Source: Stramenopiles sp. TOSAG23-3
Lineage: Eukaryota > Sar
DNA: 24,746 nucleotides
NCBI GenBank assembly: GCA_900128585.1
Contig: LT642300.1
Location: forward strand, 1 to 24,746
Reading direction: 5' to 3'
The number at the start of each line of letters is the position of its first letter. Position 1 is the first letter of the stretch. The translations under genes were made by a program, and so were the position numbers. Below the pieces are notes generated by a model. It did no database searches, was not told the origin of the DNA, and was given only the letters and a program-made list of their open reading frames with translations. Positions 24,412-24,746 of the stretch are shown in pieces.

Positions 24412-24746
24412 TCACTTCTTCGCTTCCTTAACTGCTCCATAAGCGTTCTCGATCGATACGTGCACCATGTTCCCATTCTCAAACGATAAGCAAGAGACGG
24501 GATTGTTCGACTGAAAAGAGGAGGACTTGAACGATTTTATCGTCTCCACAATATTTTGAGACTGGTCGTTCAGTTTCAAAATATTTCGAACGTTTTCGTC
24601 TGCGATATTAAAAAGGCCGGAGTTGATTAAACTCTTTCGCTTCGCCGGTGCGGTTAACTCCCCCCCGGGACTTGCTCCTGTATCTTTTCTATAACATGCC
24701 AACTCTCTCAACTCAAAACGTCGCCAGTGTGGTGACGGTTGGGATA
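24412..24746 (-). CDS. C-terminal part of an unidentified protein, truncated by the window edge
   Basis: The frame is open on the minus strand from the right edge to TGA at 24414-24412, 110 complete codons visible. No ATG occurs before GNMVHV near the end, so the start must lie outside the window or beyond an unseen exon. The visible part begins SQPSPHWRRFELRELACYR, then a Pro/Gly/Ala linker and a polar, probably helical segment (NVRNILKLNDQSQNIVETI), a Ser-rich stretch, and a short end with hydrophobic strands (SCLSF, MVHVSI) before AYGAVKEAKK. No domain recognised. It is convergent with the CRTAC1-like gene. Coding status rests on the open frame to the edge and ordinary amino-acid composition, so moderate confidence. 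Confidence 0.5.
   Translation of the reverse strand, partial: SQPSPHWRRFELRELACYRKDTGASPGGELTAPAKRKSLINSGLFNIADENVRNILKLNDQSQNIVETIKSFKSSSFQSNNPVSCLSFENGNMVHVSIENAYGAVKEAKK

Noticed and set aside
1-24746. tRNA, rRNA, CRISPR or transposase genes
   Set aside because: Read on both strands I found no B-box-like tRNA motif in context, no rRNA core, no regularly spaced repeats with spacers, and no DDE, reverse transcriptase or integrase motif.

Overview
The window is eukaryotic nuclear DNA from an intron-poor, gene-dense unicellular organism, probably an alga or other protist. The reasons are: a giant RCC1/LamG/UBA/SPRY/HECT ubiquitin ligase, a peroxisomal enzyme ending in the PTS1 signal SKL, classical ER signal peptides, an EF-hand protein, AATAAA-like signals, no operons, and AT-rich spacers full of microsatellites between GC-richer genes. 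No convincing intron was found in about 19 kb of coding sequence. The lineage cannot be fixed from this window. I saw no rRNA, tRNA, CRISPR, transposase or viral gene.

Layout. 3-10283 (+) is the 3' part of a HERC-like HECT E3 ligase running off the left edge. From about 10.6 to 16.0 kb there are four genes for secreted proteins: an eight-cysteine protein (10581-11090, -), two coiled-coil proteins that meet tail to tail and may be distant paralogues (11921-13327, +; 13499-14506, -), and a 74-residue peptide (15801-16025, +). Next are a small unidentified ORF (16130-16432, -), a peroxisomal dienoyl-CoA isomerase (17191-18021, +), a cysteine-free coiled-coil protein (18281-19351, -), an EF-hand protein (20233-20781, +), a large secreted VCBS/FG-GAP plus ASPIC/UnbV (CRTAC1-like) protein (21289-24207, +), and the C-terminal part of a gene entering from the right (24412-24746, -).

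Organisation. Strands alternate almost perfectly (+ - + - + - + - + + -). Convergent gaps are 104-297 bp and the four divergent gaps 758-1294 bp, which suggests that most regulatory DNA sits in shared bidirectional spacers. Three of the four divergent spacers carry the same 12-mer TAGACGACTATT, each with a GGTACCTGG motif 71-82 bp away; I did not see it elsewhere. The fourth holds a roughly 218-bp pure polypurine tract instead. These motifs are the best candidate for something undescribed here. The genes do not form an obvious single pathway; the one functional theme is the run of extracellular or secretory-pathway proteins.
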